From: Pseudomonas sp. 7SR1
Lineage (GTDB): Bacteria > Pseudomonadota > Gammaproteobacteria > Pseudomonadales > Pseudomonadaceae
Assembly: GCF_900156465.1 (NCBI RefSeq)
Contig: NZ_LT707064.1
Span: forward strand, 3,549,001 to 3,613,000
Direction of reading: 5' to 3'
Length of the DNA: 64,000 nt
The notes beneath the pieces are model-generated. The model saw only the letters and a list, made by a program, of their open reading frames with translations, did no database searches and was not told where the DNA came from. Each line of letters starts with the position of its first letter. Within the stretch, counting starts at the first letter, position 1. The position numbers and the translations under genes were made by a program. This document shows positions 38,741 to 48,030 of this stretch, one piece after another.

Positions 38741-40107
38741 GCGCGAACCTCCTGGGGGGCGGTCTGCTCGGCGTCATGGCGCAGCACACTGGTGAGGGCG
38801 AGCATGATCCACAGCAGCTTGTGGTTCGGCGCGCTGAGGAACATCAGGAACAGTGCCAGCGACAGGAAGCTCATGCCCAGGTGGGTCAGCAGGTCCGCCT
38901 GCGCCCAATCCCGGCGACGCAACCAGAGCTGGCGGGCGCGCAGCAGGTTGTACAGGCCCAGGCCGAGCATGCCGACGAACATCAGCCCGCCGGGAATACC
39001 GATTTCGCTGAAGATCTCCAGATAGGTGTTGTGAGCCCGGCGGTACAGGTCGCTGAGCTTGCGGTTGGCCGAAAACGCCTTGGCGTAGCCGGTGGGGGCG
39101 TAGTGCAGGGGGAAGGTCCCGGGACCGGTGCCCAGCACGGGATTGTCCTGGATCATCCGACTGCCGACGACGATGTACGAGGCACGCCGGCCCAGGGATT
39201 CGTCCTGGTGGGCACGGGCGCCATTGCTCAGGATGCTCAGGGACTGGATGCGCGCTACATAGCCGTCCGGCATCACGGCAATCGCCACGGGAATCAGAAG
39301 GGCCAGCCCGAGCATGGCGAATCCCAGGTGCCGCGGGCGGATGCGCGGCAGTTGGGCGCGATAGTGATACAGGCCGATCATCAGGCTGAGCATCAACACA
39401 ACCAGTCCGGAGCGTGACTCGGTCTTGGTCATGCCGCCCAGCAACAGGATGAAGCAGCCGCCCCAGAACAGTCGATGCAGCAGGTTCGGGCCGCGCACCA
39501 CCAGCAGCAACGCCAGGGGGATGGTAAAGGCAATCAGCAGGGCGAAGGAGTTGGGGTCTTCCAGCAGCCCGGAGGCGCGGCCCTGCTCCTGGTACCGGGC
39601 GGAAAACATCGCCAGCACGCAGGTGGTGGTCACGCTCAGGGTCACCAGCCGGCAGAACAGGTCGAGGTTCAGTTCGCGACCGATCAGCAAGGTGATCACG
39701 AAGAGAATCAGGCCCACCCTCAACTCGCGAAAATGGGTCAGGGACAGGTCCATGTTCTGCGACAGCAACAGGCTCAGGCCATAGAGCATCATGAAGCCCA
39801 CCAGAGGGCGCCAGATGTTGCTGCGCAGGCGGGTCCCGGGGATCTGGTGCAGGGCCAGCTGCAACATCAGGATCAGGATCAGCGCCACCCCAAGGAACTT
39901 GCTGCCGGAAAGGGAGTTTTCCTTGAACAGGCCTTCGAAGGGCACCAGCGCGGCAATGCCCAGCAAGCCCCAGGCGGGCTTGCGGTACAGCATGGCGACC
40001 CCCACCAGGCCCAGCACAGCGCCCGGCGCCAGGAACGGGTAGGGGCTGGCCAGCAATGCCAGGCACACCAGGCCCAGCAGGCTGACGAGCGAGAGCGGGA
40101 CAATCAT
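38737..40107 (-). CDS. Wzy-type O-antigen ligase/polymerase family protein
   Basis: The 456-residue protein has about 10-12 helices and the PF04932-type central loop. The periplasmic loop includes SRMIQDNPVLGTGPGTF, then RAHNTYLEIFSEIGIPGG, the family's Wzy_C/O-antigen ligase signature. In this operon it should polymerise the flipped repeat units. The start ATG 40107 is set by the ATGA overlap with the GT4 gene; the long upstream extension is out-of-character Arg/Pro-rich sequence and is rejected. Confidence 0.88.
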   Translation of the reverse strand: MIVPLSLVSLLGLVCLALLASPYPFLAPGAVLGLVGVAMLYRKPAWGLLGIAALVPFEGLFKENSLSGSKFLGVALILILMLQLALHQIPGTRLRSNIWRPLVGFMMLYGLSLLLSQNMDLSLTHFRELRVGLILFVITLLIGRELNLDLFCRLVTLSVTTTCVLAMFSARYQEQGRASGLLEDPNSFALLIAFTIPLALLLVVRGPNLLHRLFWGGCFILLLGGMTKTESRSGLVVLMLSLMIGLYHYRAQLPRIRPRHLGFAMLGLALLIPVAIAVMPDGYVARIQSLSILSNGARAHQDESLGRRASYIVVGSRMIQDNPVLGTGPGTFPLHYAPTGYAKAFSANRKLSDLYRRAHNTYLEIFSEIGIPGGLMFVGMLGLGLYNLLRARQLWLRRRDWAQADLLTHLGMSFLSLALFLMFLSAPNHKLLWIMLALTSVLRHDAEQTAPQEVRA

Positions 40108-41219
40108 GGGCGAGCCTCCCTTGCCGTGCGGATATAGAGCTGCGACCAGCGTTCGGCCAGCGTGCGCAGGTCGTAGCGGTCCCGTTGGGTGCGGCGCGCG
40201 TTGTCGGCCAGGATCTGCGCCAGGCGCGGTTCGCTGAACAGGGTTTCGATCTGCCTGGCCAGTGCGGCGCTGTCGGCCGGCGTGGCGAGCAGGCCGTTGT
40301 GGCGGTCCTGCAACACGTCGGGGATGCCACCGACGCCGAACGCCACCACCGGCACGCCGGCCTGCATGGCTTCGAGCAGGATCATCGGCGTACCTTCGGT
40401 GCGCGAACTGATCACCAGGGCATCGAGGCGGCTCCACCAGGCATTCATGTCGGTCTGGTACCCCGGCAGCTCGATGCGCGTAGGCAATCCGGCATCGGTG
40501 ATGCGCTTGAGCAGGGCCTGGCGTTCCGGGCCGTCGCCGAGCATCACGGCGTGCAACGACCCATGGCGCTGGCACAGCGGGATCATGGCGTCGAGGAACA
40601 GGTCCGGGCCTTTCTCACTGCTCAAGCGGCCGACGTAGCCCACTCGCCAGCGCTGCCCGTCGTCTCGGTGGGGCAAAAGCGTGGTGGTGGCCGGCAGGCC
40701 GTTGGGGATCACGTCGAGTTTTTCCGCCCGCACGCTGGCCTGGCGGTGCAGCGCGGCGATGCTTTCGGCCACGCAGACCACGCGCTTGACCGAGGCCGTA
40801 CGGCACAGCTGCAAGCTCAACCAGGTATAGAAGCGCTGCTTGGGGCTGCGCGGCGTGAAGCCATGCTGCGTGATCACCAGCGGCAGGCGCAGCAGCGTGG
40901 CGGCCGCCCAGCCGAACAGCAGCCCTTTGAAGTTGTGGGTATTGAGCAGCGGTCGTTCGTGGCGCCGCTGGCGCAGGTGCCGCAACAGCTCGGCCCACGA
41001 CCCACAGTGGTGGCAATCGACCCCAGCCTGGCGGAAGCGCGTGATCAAGGTCGGCGGCGCCGCCAGGAACAGCACCTGGTGCTGTCCCGGCGTGGCCAGG
41101 CAATGATCGAGCAGCATCCGCTCGGCCCCGTAGAAGCCGCCGCTGTCGAGCAAATGAATGATCGGCAGGGGGCTGCTGCGGTGGGACGGGCCGAACGGCG
41201 CGTTCAATTGCGCACCCAA
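40104..41219 (-). CDS. Glycosyltransferase family 4
   Basis: The 371-residue protein has a GT-B fold. The N-terminal half includes DSGGFYGAERMLLDHC and the linker VIPNGLP. The C-terminal half has VGYVGRLSSEKGPDLFL and SRTEGTPMILLEAMQAGVPV, the E-x7-E retaining motif. It transfers one sugar of the repeat unit using a nucleotide-sugar donor. It starts 16 nt inside the Wzc-like gene and ends in the Wzy start codon, so translation is tightly coupled. Confidence 0.9.
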   Translation of the reverse strand: MGAQLNAPFGPSHRSSPLPIIHLLDSGGFYGAERMLLDHCLATPGQHQVLFLAAPPTLITRFRQAGVDCHHCGSWAELLRHLRQRRHERPLLNTHNFKGLLFGWAAATLLRLPLVITQHGFTPRSPKQRFYTWLSLQLCRTASVKRVVCVAESIAALHRQASVRAEKLDVIPNGLPATTTLLPHRDDGQRWRVGYVGRLSSEKGPDLFLDAMIPLCQRHGSLHAVMLGDGPERQALLKRITDAGLPTRIELPGYQTDMNAWWSRLDALVISSRTEGTPMILLEAMQAGVPVVAFGVGGIPDVLQDRHNGLLATPADSAALARQIETLFSEPRLAQILADNARRTQRDRYDLRTLAERWSQLYIRTAREARP

Positions 41220-42796
41220 TGGACAAGGCTGGGCAGGCTCCAGTTGCGATGCGGGTTGACCGGCTCCGCAGATTGCTCGTTGATCACCAGCAGCACCGGT
41301 ACCTCAAGTTGCTGGCTGATCTGTGCTGGATGCTTGAAGCGATGGTCGAAGAACTCACGCACGTAGACCAGGGCGATGGCCAGCAGCAGGCCGCTGAACA
41401 GGCCGAAGACGATGATCAGCATTGGCTTGGGAAAGGCCGCGGCCGTCGGTTCGAAGGGCGGGCTCAGCACCCGGGCGTTGGACAGGTCGTTGTCCAGCGA
41501 GCGGGCGGTGCTGGCTTCGGCGAACCGCTGGGCATAGGTGGAGAACGCCGCATGCAGGGCATTGATCTCGGTGTCCATCTGCCGCAGTTTGCTTTGGGCC
41601 TCCTGCAGTTGGTGGATACGCTCCTTGAAGGCGCCGATGCGTGCGACCTTCTGATCGATCACCGAACCGACCACCGCCAGGTCGGTGGTGCGTTCCTGGA
41701 TCCGGTTGTTCACCACCTTGAGGAACTGCTGGCGGGTCCGGACGATCTGTTCGCGGGCCAGCAGCATCGGTTCGCTGCCGGGCTGGAAGATCGCCAGGTC
41801 ATTCATGTAGCGGCTGACCTGACTGGTCAGTTGCTCGCCCAGTTGCTTGATCTCCCGGTCCTCGAACGCGATGTTGTCCACCGTGGTGGTGAACGTGAAC
41901 GGGAAGGTGTAGTCGCTGAAGCGCGAACTGTTCGCCGAGGCCAGGCTGGCCTTGAGGTAGTCGAGCCAGCGCTGGCTTTGCAGCAGGCGGTCGCGGTACA
42001 GGTTCAAGGCCTGTTCTTCGGTGTTGATGGCATTCAGGCGGAAGGTGATTTCTTCCTTGGGATCGGACGAGCCGACGCCTTCCAGCAGCGCCAGTCGATG
42101 GCCTTCCAGGCCGTCGAGCCGCTGCTGGTACTGGGTCTTCTTCTGTTCGTAGAAGGTTTGCGGCAGTTCGATCGATTGCAGTTCCTGGCGCCCGGTGAGG
42201 TAGTTCTGCAGCAGCTGCGCCACGAAGCGCGTGCCCTGGGCCGGATCGCCGAAGCTGTAGACGATGGAGATCACGTTGGAGCCGGGCAGGGTCTCGATCT
42301 TCAGGTTTTCGATGGCCTCGTCGGTCAGGGTGTCGAGCACGGTATCGCGCACCGGGTCGACTTCCAGTCCCAGGCCATCGCGCAACGGGTTGATCACGTA
42401 TTCACGCAGCGGCGTGGTGATATAGCGCTTGAGCGGGTCGCTCACCCACTTGTTGAGGATGCCGGGGCTGGGGGTGTACTCGCCCTGTTCGCGCAAGGTG
42501 GCGATGGTCTGCCGGATCAGCGCCGGAGAACGCAGGATATTGCTTTCGGTTTCCATGTCCGCCAGGGACGGTGGAATGAAGGTGGCGTTTTCCTGGTTCA
42601 GCGACGTGGTGGCGTCGCCCTGGGAGAGCTTTTTCGACTGGACGATCACCTGGGCGGTGATGTCGAAGCTCTGCTTGAGCATCAACGGCAGCACCAGGGC
42701 GATCACGGCGAAGATCAGGAAGACGCGCTTCACCCACTGCTTGTTGGCGAAGAAGATCCTGAAGAACTCGTGCAGATAGTTTTCCTTGGGGCTCAT
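41204..42796 (-). CDS. Wzc/GumC-like polysaccharide co-polymerase without kinase domain
   Basis: The 530-residue protein has a Wzz domain with helices near residues 25-42 and 450-478, joined by a long periplasmic coiled coil (QKKTQYQQRLDGLEGHRLAL). The GNVR-like region before the second helix reads SNARVLSPPFEPTAAAFPKP. It has no P-loop after the second helix; the ATPase is encoded separately at 43857-44501, as in Gram-positive and GumC-type systems. It controls chain length and links the inner-membrane polymerase to Wza. Confidence 0.88.
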   Translation of the reverse strand: MSPKENYLHEFFRIFFANKQWVKRVFLIFAVIALVLPLMLKQSFDITAQVIVQSKKLSQGDATTSLNQENATFIPPSLADMETESNILRSPALIRQTIATLREQGEYTPSPGILNKWVSDPLKRYITTPLREYVINPLRDGLGLEVDPVRDTVLDTLTDEAIENLKIETLPGSNVISIVYSFGDPAQGTRFVAQLLQNYLTGRQELQSIELPQTFYEQKKTQYQQRLDGLEGHRLALLEGVGSSDPKEEITFRLNAINTEEQALNLYRDRLLQSQRWLDYLKASLASANSSRFSDYTFPFTFTTTVDNIAFEDREIKQLGEQLTSQVSRYMNDLAIFQPGSEPMLLAREQIVRTRQQFLKVVNNRIQERTTDLAVVGSVIDQKVARIGAFKERIHQLQEAQSKLRQMDTEINALHAAFSTYAQRFAEASTARSLDNDLSNARVLSPPFEPTAAAFPKPMLIIVFGLFSGLLLAIALVYVREFFDHRFKHPAQISQQLEVPVLLVINEQSAEPVNPHRNWSLPSLVHWVRN

Positions 42797-42813
42797 GATC
42801 GGTCACCTGAGAT

Positions 42814-43836
42814 TCAGTTGTCGCTGCCTTTGTTGTCGACGCGGTAGCCGAAGCTGAACCCCACGCCCTGGAACAGCACCACATCGGCCAGTTGCCGGGC
42901 CAGCTCGCCGGCACTGGCAAGCTTGGTCTTGGGCACGAAGAGCATGTCTTCCGGCTGCAGGTAGGCGATCTGCGCCGCGTCGCCGCTCAAGGCTTTTTCC
43001 ACGTCGTAGTGCCGGGCTTCGACCTGGTTGCCGTTACGGCGCATGATTACCACCGAGTCGAGCCGGGCCTTGACGTTCGTGCCACGGGCCAGGGTCAGCG
43101 CCTCGAGTACCGAGATCGGCCGGCGGATCGGATAGGAGCCGGGCTGCGCGACTTCACCCAGCACATAGATTTCGTTGCCGGCGGTGGACTTGAGCAGCAC
43201 ATCGACGGTCATGCGCCCGGGCAGCTTGGCGTAGCGCTCGTTGAGGAAGGCTTCCAGCTGGTTGACGGTCATGCCTTGCAACGGGATGGAGCCGATTTCC
43301 GGGAAGCTCGCATACCCGTCGCTGCCCACGGTGATTTCCCGGCTCATGCCGGTGCCCGGGTGCGTCAGAGTGTTCCTGAGGTTCGTCTCGCTGCTCAGGG
43401 GGCTGGTCACCAGCACCGTCAACTGGTTGCGGTTGGGCTGGAACAGCATTTTCTGATCATAGGCACGCTGCACCGTCAGGCGGGCTTCGTCGGTGGTCTG
43501 GCCGGCGATCTTCACCGAGGTGTTGGCCCCCGGCAGCTCGATGGTGCCGTCGGGCATCACCTGTTGCGTGCCGTTGAGCTGGCTGGCGGCAGTGAAGTTC
43601 AGCGCGACCTGGTCGCCGGGTTGCACCCGATAGGACTGGGGGCCGGTGGTGCTGATGTGGAAAATCACATCCAGCACGTCCTGGGGCCGCAGGGTCTTCT
43701 CCACCTTGGGCATGTCGGTGGCCTGGGCGTTGGCCGGTGCGGCCGTGAGGATCTGCACCGGCATGGTCATGTTTTCGTTATGGCTGGAGCAACCGGCAAG
43801 CGGCAGCAACAGCAGGACAAGCAGTCTGGCGTTCAT
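42814..43836 (-). CDS. Wza-type polysaccharide export lipoprotein
   Basis: The 340-residue protein has a lipoprotein signal peptide with lipobox LAGC (C16). A Poly_export domain (YRVQPGDQVALNFTAASQ..., about residues 65-150) and SLBB-like repeats follow (ILGEVAQPGSYPIRRPISVL in altered form VLGEVAQPGSYPI). It forms the outer-membrane export channel. ATG 43836 follows AGGA by 8 nt. It is longer at the N-terminal side in the raw ORF, but that part is not protein-like. Confidence 0.9.
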   Translation of the reverse strand: MNARLLVLLLLPLAGCSSHNENMTMPVQILTAAPANAQATDMPKVEKTLRPQDVLDVIFHISTTGPQSYRVQPGDQVALNFTAASQLNGTQQVMPDGTIELPGANTSVKIAGQTTDEARLTVQRAYDQKMLFQPNRNQLTVLVTSPLSSETNLRNTLTHPGTGMSREITVGSDGYASFPEIGSIPLQGMTVNQLEAFLNERYAKLPGRMTVDVLLKSTAGNEIYVLGEVAQPGSYPIRRPISVLEALTLARGTNVKARLDSVVIMRRNGNQVEARHYDVEKALSGDAAQIAYLQPEDMLFVPKTKLASAGELARQLADVVLFQGVGFSFGYRVDNKGSDN

Positions 43837-43856
43837 CTCGTCATCCTTCTGCAGGC

Positions 43857-44501
43857 TTACAGGTTGTTGTAGAGCCACTTGGGCATGTAGTACTTGCGGC
43901 GGTTGAACACGCTGCCCACCACCTTCGCGCCGGCCTGGGCCAGGCGTTGGCGCGCGGCCTGGGCCACTTCCCAACGGGTGTCTTCACCGCGTACCACCAG
44001 CACCACGCCGTCTGCCTGGGTGCTCATGACCAGGGTGTCGGAGGCCGAGTACACCGCGTCGGCGTCCACCACCACAAAGCGGTATTGCGCCGCCAGCTGC
44101 CTGAACAATGGACGCAGTCGCTCGGGGCTCAGGCGTTCGGCGTTGTGCCCCAGGCGGCCGTTGGGCAGCACGTCGAAAGGCATGCCGGAGGCCTGCACCA
44201 CGCAATCCTGCAGCAGGGGCGGGGCGAGGCTGTTGAACAGCATGTCGCTGAAGCCACGCTCCTTGTGCAGCAACAGTTGCTGGCTGAGGCTGTGCGGCGA
44301 CTGGCTGGCATCCACCAGCAATACGCGGCCGCTGCTCATCTGCGCCAGTTGGGCGGCCAGTGCCATGGCACTGGTGGTGGTTCCGGTGCCGGTGTTGGCG
44401 GCTGTCAGAAGCAGAATCCGCAAGGAAGGGTCGAGCACGGTCGAGGTCAGGTTGGTCTCGCTCGGGCTTGCGATGGTCAGGATATTCGTTGAACCGTCCA
44501 T
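43857..44501 (-). CDS. CpsD/BY-kinase-like ATPase with degenerate P-loop
   Basis: The 214-residue protein has the fold of the cytoplasmic kinase half of Wzc/CpsD: LLLTAANTGTGTTTSAMALA (Walker A region), RVLLVDASQS (A' motif) and YRFVVVDADAV (Walker B). In the P-loop the invariant lysine of G-x-G-K-S/T is replaced by Thr41 (GTGTTT), which should remove normal ATP hydrolysis. The C-terminus RRKYYMPKWLYNNL keeps three tyrosines but no full Tyr cluster. It may act as a structural partner of the co-polymerase. It abuts the initiating transferase gene with no gap. Confidence 0.82.
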   Translation of the reverse strand: MDGSTNILTIASPSETNLTSTVLDPSLRILLLTAANTGTGTTTSAMALAAQLAQMSSGRVLLVDASQSPHSLSQQLLLHKERGFSDMLFNSLAPPLLQDCVVQASGMPFDVLPNGRLGHNAERLSPERLRPLFRQLAAQYRFVVVDADAVYSASDTLVMSTQADGVVLVVRGEDTRWEVAQAARQRLAQAGAKVVGSVFNRRKYYMPKWLYNNL

Positions 44502-45245
44502 TTAACTCGCTCCGTGGCCGCTGAACACTTTGAAAGGGGTAATCATCAGGATCTTCAAATCCAGCAACAGGCTCTGTTCGGCGATGTAGCTGAGGTCCAG
44601 TTCCACACGCTGGTCGAAGTCGATATCGCTGCGCCCGGAGATCTGCCAGAGGCCGGTGAGGCCGGGGTAGATGCTCAGGCGCGCGAGGTGGTTGTCCTTG
44701 TAGCGATAGGCGTTGAACGAGGTCGGTCGTGGACCTACCAGGCGCATGTCGCCGGTCACTACATTGATCAGGTTCGGCAGTTCATCGAGGCTGCTGCGGC
44801 GCAGGAACCGGCCGATGGGCGTGATGCGCGGGTCGTTGTCGATCTTGAAGTCGATGGCATCGGCGCCGTGTTTGTTGAGGTGGCGCAGCGACTCCTTTAG
44901 CGCTTCGGCATTGGCGATCATGGTGCGGAACTTGTACATGCCGAAGACGCGGCCTCGGTAGCCGGTGCGTTTCTGTACGAACAGCACCGGACCGGGGCTG
45001 GAGACCTTGACCAGCACCGCCAGGCCCAGCAGCAACGGGCTGAGCAGCACCAGCAGCACCAGCGCGCCGAGGCAGGCCACCACACGATTGGTCCGCGAAA
45101 CGGTCCAGGGTCGCCCGCCATGGCGCCCGGTCAGCCAGCCACGGCCCTGCCGGTGGATGGCGGCATCCAGGCGCCGGCGATGTTCGGGGTCGACACGCTT
45201 GTCGCCGGGGACATTGATGGGAATGTGCTGTTCATGTCGGGTCAT
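44502..45245 (-). CDS. Initiating sugar-1-phosphate transferase (polyprenyl-P; WbaP/EpsL-like)
   Basis: The 247-residue protein has one membrane helix (about residues 55-80) and the PHPT catalytic domain with KRTGYRGRVFGMYKFRTM and SLDELPNLINVVTGDMRL followed by VGPRP. It lacks the N-terminal multi-helix region of WcaJ/GumD, so it is the short type. It transfers a sugar phosphate, probably glucose- or galactose-1-P, to undecaprenyl phosphate and starts the repeat unit. ATG 45245 has a GGAGGAG Shine-Dalgarno and overlaps the epimerase stop by ATGA. Confidence 0.9.
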   Translation of the reverse strand: MTRHEQHIPINVPGDKRVDPEHRRRLDAAIHRQGRGWLTGRHGGRPWTVSRTNRVVACLGALVLLVLLSPLLLGLAVLVKVSSPGPVLFVQKRTGYRGRVFGMYKFRTMIANAEALKESLRHLNKHGADAIDFKIDNDPRITPIGRFLRRSSLDELPNLINVVTGDMRLVGPRPTSFNAYRYKDNHLARLSIYPGLTGLWQISGRSDIDFDQRVELDLSYIAEQSLLLDLKILMITPFKVFSGHGAS

Positions 45246-46300
45246 AGACTCCTCCGTTGAAGTTCGGCCGCAACGGGCAGGTGGGCAACAGGCAGCGCGT
45301 AGTAATCGAGGAACCACCGGGTGAAGCGACCCAGGCCCTCGTCCAGCCCGATGGCGGGCTGGAAACCGGTGGCGCGTGCCAGGTCGCTGGCATCGGCACA
45401 GGTGTTGAGCACGTCCCCCGCTTGCAGGGGCAGCAGTTCGATGCGAGCGGTCCGGCCCAGGTGTTTTTCCAGCAGCGCGACATAGGTGCGCAGGGTTATC
45501 GGGTGCTGGCCGCCGATGTTGTAGATCCGCCACGGGGCCCGGCTGGTGGCCGGGTCCGGTTGTTCGTGATCCCACAGGGGCGTGACCCGGGGCGCTTGGT
45601 CGATCAGCCGGGCGATGCTCTCGATGATGTCGTCGATGTAGGTGAAGTCGCGCTGGTGCTCGCCATGGTTGAACAGCTGCAGCACTCGGTCTTCGGTGAT
45701 CGCCCGGGCGAACTGGATCGGCGACATGTCCGGCCGGCCCCAGGGACCGTACACGGTGAAGAAGCGCAGGCCCGTGCAAGGAATGCCGAACAGATGGCTG
45801 TAGCTGTGGGCCATCAGTTCGTTGGCTTTCTTGCTCGCCGCGTACAGCGACAGTGGGTGGTCGACGCCATCCTGCACGGAGTAGGGCGTGCGCTGGTTGG
45901 CGCCGTATACCGAGCTGGAGGAGGCGTAGACCAGGTGCCTGACCGGATAGCGCCGGCAGTTTTCCAGGATGTTGAGAAAGCCCGTGACATTGCTGTCGAT
46001 GTAGGCTTGGGGGTGCTCCAGGGAATAGCGCACCCCGGCCTGGGCAGCCAGGTGGATCACCACGTCCGGGCGGCGCGACTGGAACAGCGCGTCGATGGCC
46101 GTCGCGTCGGTCAGGTCCGCCCGCACCAGGGGAAACTCGCCGGCCTGGTCCTGCACCCAGGCCACGCGGTCATGCTTGAGCTGGGGATCGTAGTAGTCGT
46201 TGAAATTGTCCAGCCCGCAGACCCGGTGGCCGTCGCGCAGCAGCCGCAGCACACAGTGGGCACCGATGAAGCCGGCCGCGCCGGTCACCAGGATGTTCAT
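45242..46300 (-). CDS. NAD-dependent epimerase, probable UDP-glucuronate 4-epimerase
   Basis: The 352-residue extended SDR has GAAGFIG (7-13), Ser129/Ser130 in ASSSSVYGAN, and Tyr153/Lys157 in YAASK. FTVYGPWGRPDM and QRDFTYIDDI match the UDP-glucuronate 4-epimerase group (LspL/Cap1J). It is directly downstream of the UDP-glucose dehydrogenase gene with a 4-nt overlap, so UDP-GlcA made there is probably turned into UDP-GalA. Other 4-epimerase reactions are possible but less likely. Confidence 0.85.
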   Translation of the reverse strand: MNILVTGAAGFIGAHCVLRLLRDGHRVCGLDNFNDYYDPQLKHDRVAWVQDQAGEFPLVRADLTDATAIDALFQSRRPDVVIHLAAQAGVRYSLEHPQAYIDSNVTGFLNILENCRRYPVRHLVYASSSSVYGANQRTPYSVQDGVDHPLSLYAASKKANELMAHSYSHLFGIPCTGLRFFTVYGPWGRPDMSPIQFARAITEDRVLQLFNHGEHQRDFTYIDDIIESIARLIDQAPRVTPLWDHEQPDPATSRAPWRIYNIGGQHPITLRTYVALLEKHLGRTARIELLPLQAGDVLNTCADASDLARATGFQPAIGLDEGLGRFTRWFLDYYALPVAHLPVAAELQRRSL

Positions 46301-47652
46301 GCTTGCGGCCCTTGGACCGGTACCGTGTGCCGCAGTCCGATCCCGCGGTACAGCAGCCCGGCGGCCGCCAGGTGCTCGGGGTTGTACAGGTTGCGTCCGT
46401 CGATGACGAGGCGGGCCCGCAGTTTGCTGGCCAGCAGGTCGAAATCCACCACGCGGAAGTTCTTCCATTCGGTGCAGATCACCAGGGCGTCGGCATCCTC
46501 CAGGGTGTCGTCACGGGTGGCGCACAGGTTCAGGTCCTTGCGGTAGCCGTAAATACGCCGGCATTCGGACATGGCCTCGGGGTCGTAGGCCTGGACCCGG
46601 GCACCTTCGCGCCACAGTGCCTCCATCAGGTAACGGCTGGGGGCTTCGCGCATGTCGTCGGTGTTGGGCTTGAAGGCCAGGCCCCAGATGGCGATCGATT
46701 TGCCCGCCAGGCCGTCGGGGAATTGCCCGGCGAGCTTCTCGAACAGGATATGCCGCTGGCTGTCATTGACATCGGTGACGCTGCGCAACAGGCGCAGCGG
46801 CATGCCGCTCTGTTCGGCCGTGTGCAGCAGGGCGCGCAGGTCCTTGGGAAAGCACGAGCCACCGAAACCACAGCCGGGGTAGATGAAGTGATAACCGATG
46901 CGCGGGTCCGAACCGATGCCCTTGCGCACGGCCTCGATGTCGGCACCCAGGCGCTCGGTGAGGTTGGCCAGTTCGTTCATGAAACTGATGCGAGTGGCGA
47001 GCATGGCGTTGGCGGCGTACTTGGTCAGTTCCGCGCTGCGGTTGTCCATGAACATCAGCTTTTCGTGGTTGCGACAGAAGGGCGCATAGAGTTCGCTCAT
47101 CTGGTCGCGGGCCAGCGGGTCGGCCGTGCCGATGATGATCCGGTCCGGCCGCATGCAATCGGCCAGGGCGCTGCCTTCCTTGAGAAATTCAGGGTTGGAC
47201 ACCACGCGCACGTTCAAGCGTTTCAGGCCGCGCCGGGCCAGTGCCTGGCGGGCGCATTCGGCGACTTTGTCGGCCGTGCCCACCGGCACCGTGGACTTGA
47301 TGATCAGGGTGCGGTCGCTGTCCATGAAATCGGCGATCTGCCGGGTGACCGCCAGCACATGGCTCAGGTCCGCCGAGCCGTCTTCATCGGCAGGGGTGCC
47401 CACGGCGATGAAGATCAGCTCGCCATGGTTGACCGCGTCGCTGGCCTGGGAGCTGAACGACAGGCGCCCTGTCTTGATGTTGTCTTCAAGCAGACCGGAC
47501 AGCCCCGGCTCGCTGAATGGCGGTACCGCTTGCTGCAGTTGCCGGATCTTGTTCGGGTCGATATCGATGCACAGGACGCGGTGGCCTACATCGGCCAGCG
47601 CTGCTGCCTGGATCAACCCAACATACCCCGTCCCAAATACGCTCACGTCCAT
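46297..47652 (-). CDS. ugd: UDP-glucose 6-dehydrogenase
   Basis: Ugd oxidises UDP-glucose to UDP-glucuronate with two NAD. The 451-residue protein has an N-terminal Rossmann motif GTGYVGL (7-13), KSTVPVGT, and the catalytic cysteine C267 in GCGFGGSCFPKD. AFKPNTDDMREAPS starts the C-terminal UDP-binding domain. It is the first gene of the EPS operon and its presence predicts uronic acids in the polymer. About 95 nt upstream lies an ECF-like promoter candidate. Confidence 0.93.
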   Translation of the reverse strand: MDVSVFGTGYVGLIQAAALADVGHRVLCIDIDPNKIRQLQQAVPPFSEPGLSGLLEDNIKTGRLSFSSQASDAVNHGELIFIAVGTPADEDGSADLSHVLAVTRQIADFMDSDRTLIIKSTVPVGTADKVAECARQALARRGLKRLNVRVVSNPEFLKEGSALADCMRPDRIIIGTADPLARDQMSELYAPFCRNHEKLMFMDNRSAELTKYAANAMLATRISFMNELANLTERLGADIEAVRKGIGSDPRIGYHFIYPGCGFGGSCFPKDLRALLHTAEQSGMPLRLLRSVTDVNDSQRHILFEKLAGQFPDGLAGKSIAIWGLAFKPNTDDMREAPSRYLMEALWREGARVQAYDPEAMSECRRIYGYRKDLNLCATRDDTLEDADALVICTEWKNFRVVDFDLLASKLRARLVIDGRNLYNPEHLAAAGLLYRGIGLRHTVPVQGPQA

Positions 47653-47750
47653 TTTGGCGCGCCTCGTAAATCGGTTGATGTAACTCGGATGAAACTGTTA
47701 GAGGGGGTATAGCGCAGCTTCAGAAAAGCGTGTCAGCAAAATGACAGTTG

Positions 47751-47777
47751 TCAGTGTTGGCAAAACTAGAAAGGTTC
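47751..47777 (-). promoter_or_regulatory. AlgU/RpoE-like promoter candidate for the EPS operon
   Basis: On the minus strand GAACCT (47777-47772), N16, then ACTGA (47755-47751), close to the AlgU consensus GAACTT-N16/17-TCTGA with two mismatches. It lies about 100 nt upstream of ugd. A sigma-70-like CTGACA...TATACC pair is also present but with 19-bp spacing. The whole 378-bp divergent region (47653-48030) is AT-rich. Confidence 0.35.
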
Positions 47778-48030
47778 GGGCCTTTTGATATCAAGTTATT
47801 GACTGCCTTGAGAAAGTCCCGGTTTTAAAGGGTGAAAATGGATTTTAAGAAAGCGATGAACGGTATTTATCCATAGGTTTTGACGATTTGTGTCTCAAAA
47901 GTGTGTCATTTTTGGGCTAACTTTTTTTTGACGCTTGCGCCGTTCGTCTCTTTTCTTGCGCATTGGAAAGTCGCTGCTACTGTGCAGAAACGAACCGTTT
48001 CTCAACGTCGCGATTTCTGCCGAGACAGAC

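Noticed and set aside
45257..47712. Long + frames opposite the epimerase and ugd genes
   Set aside because: They are typical antisense frames in GC-rich DNA; the minus frames have full enzyme motifs.
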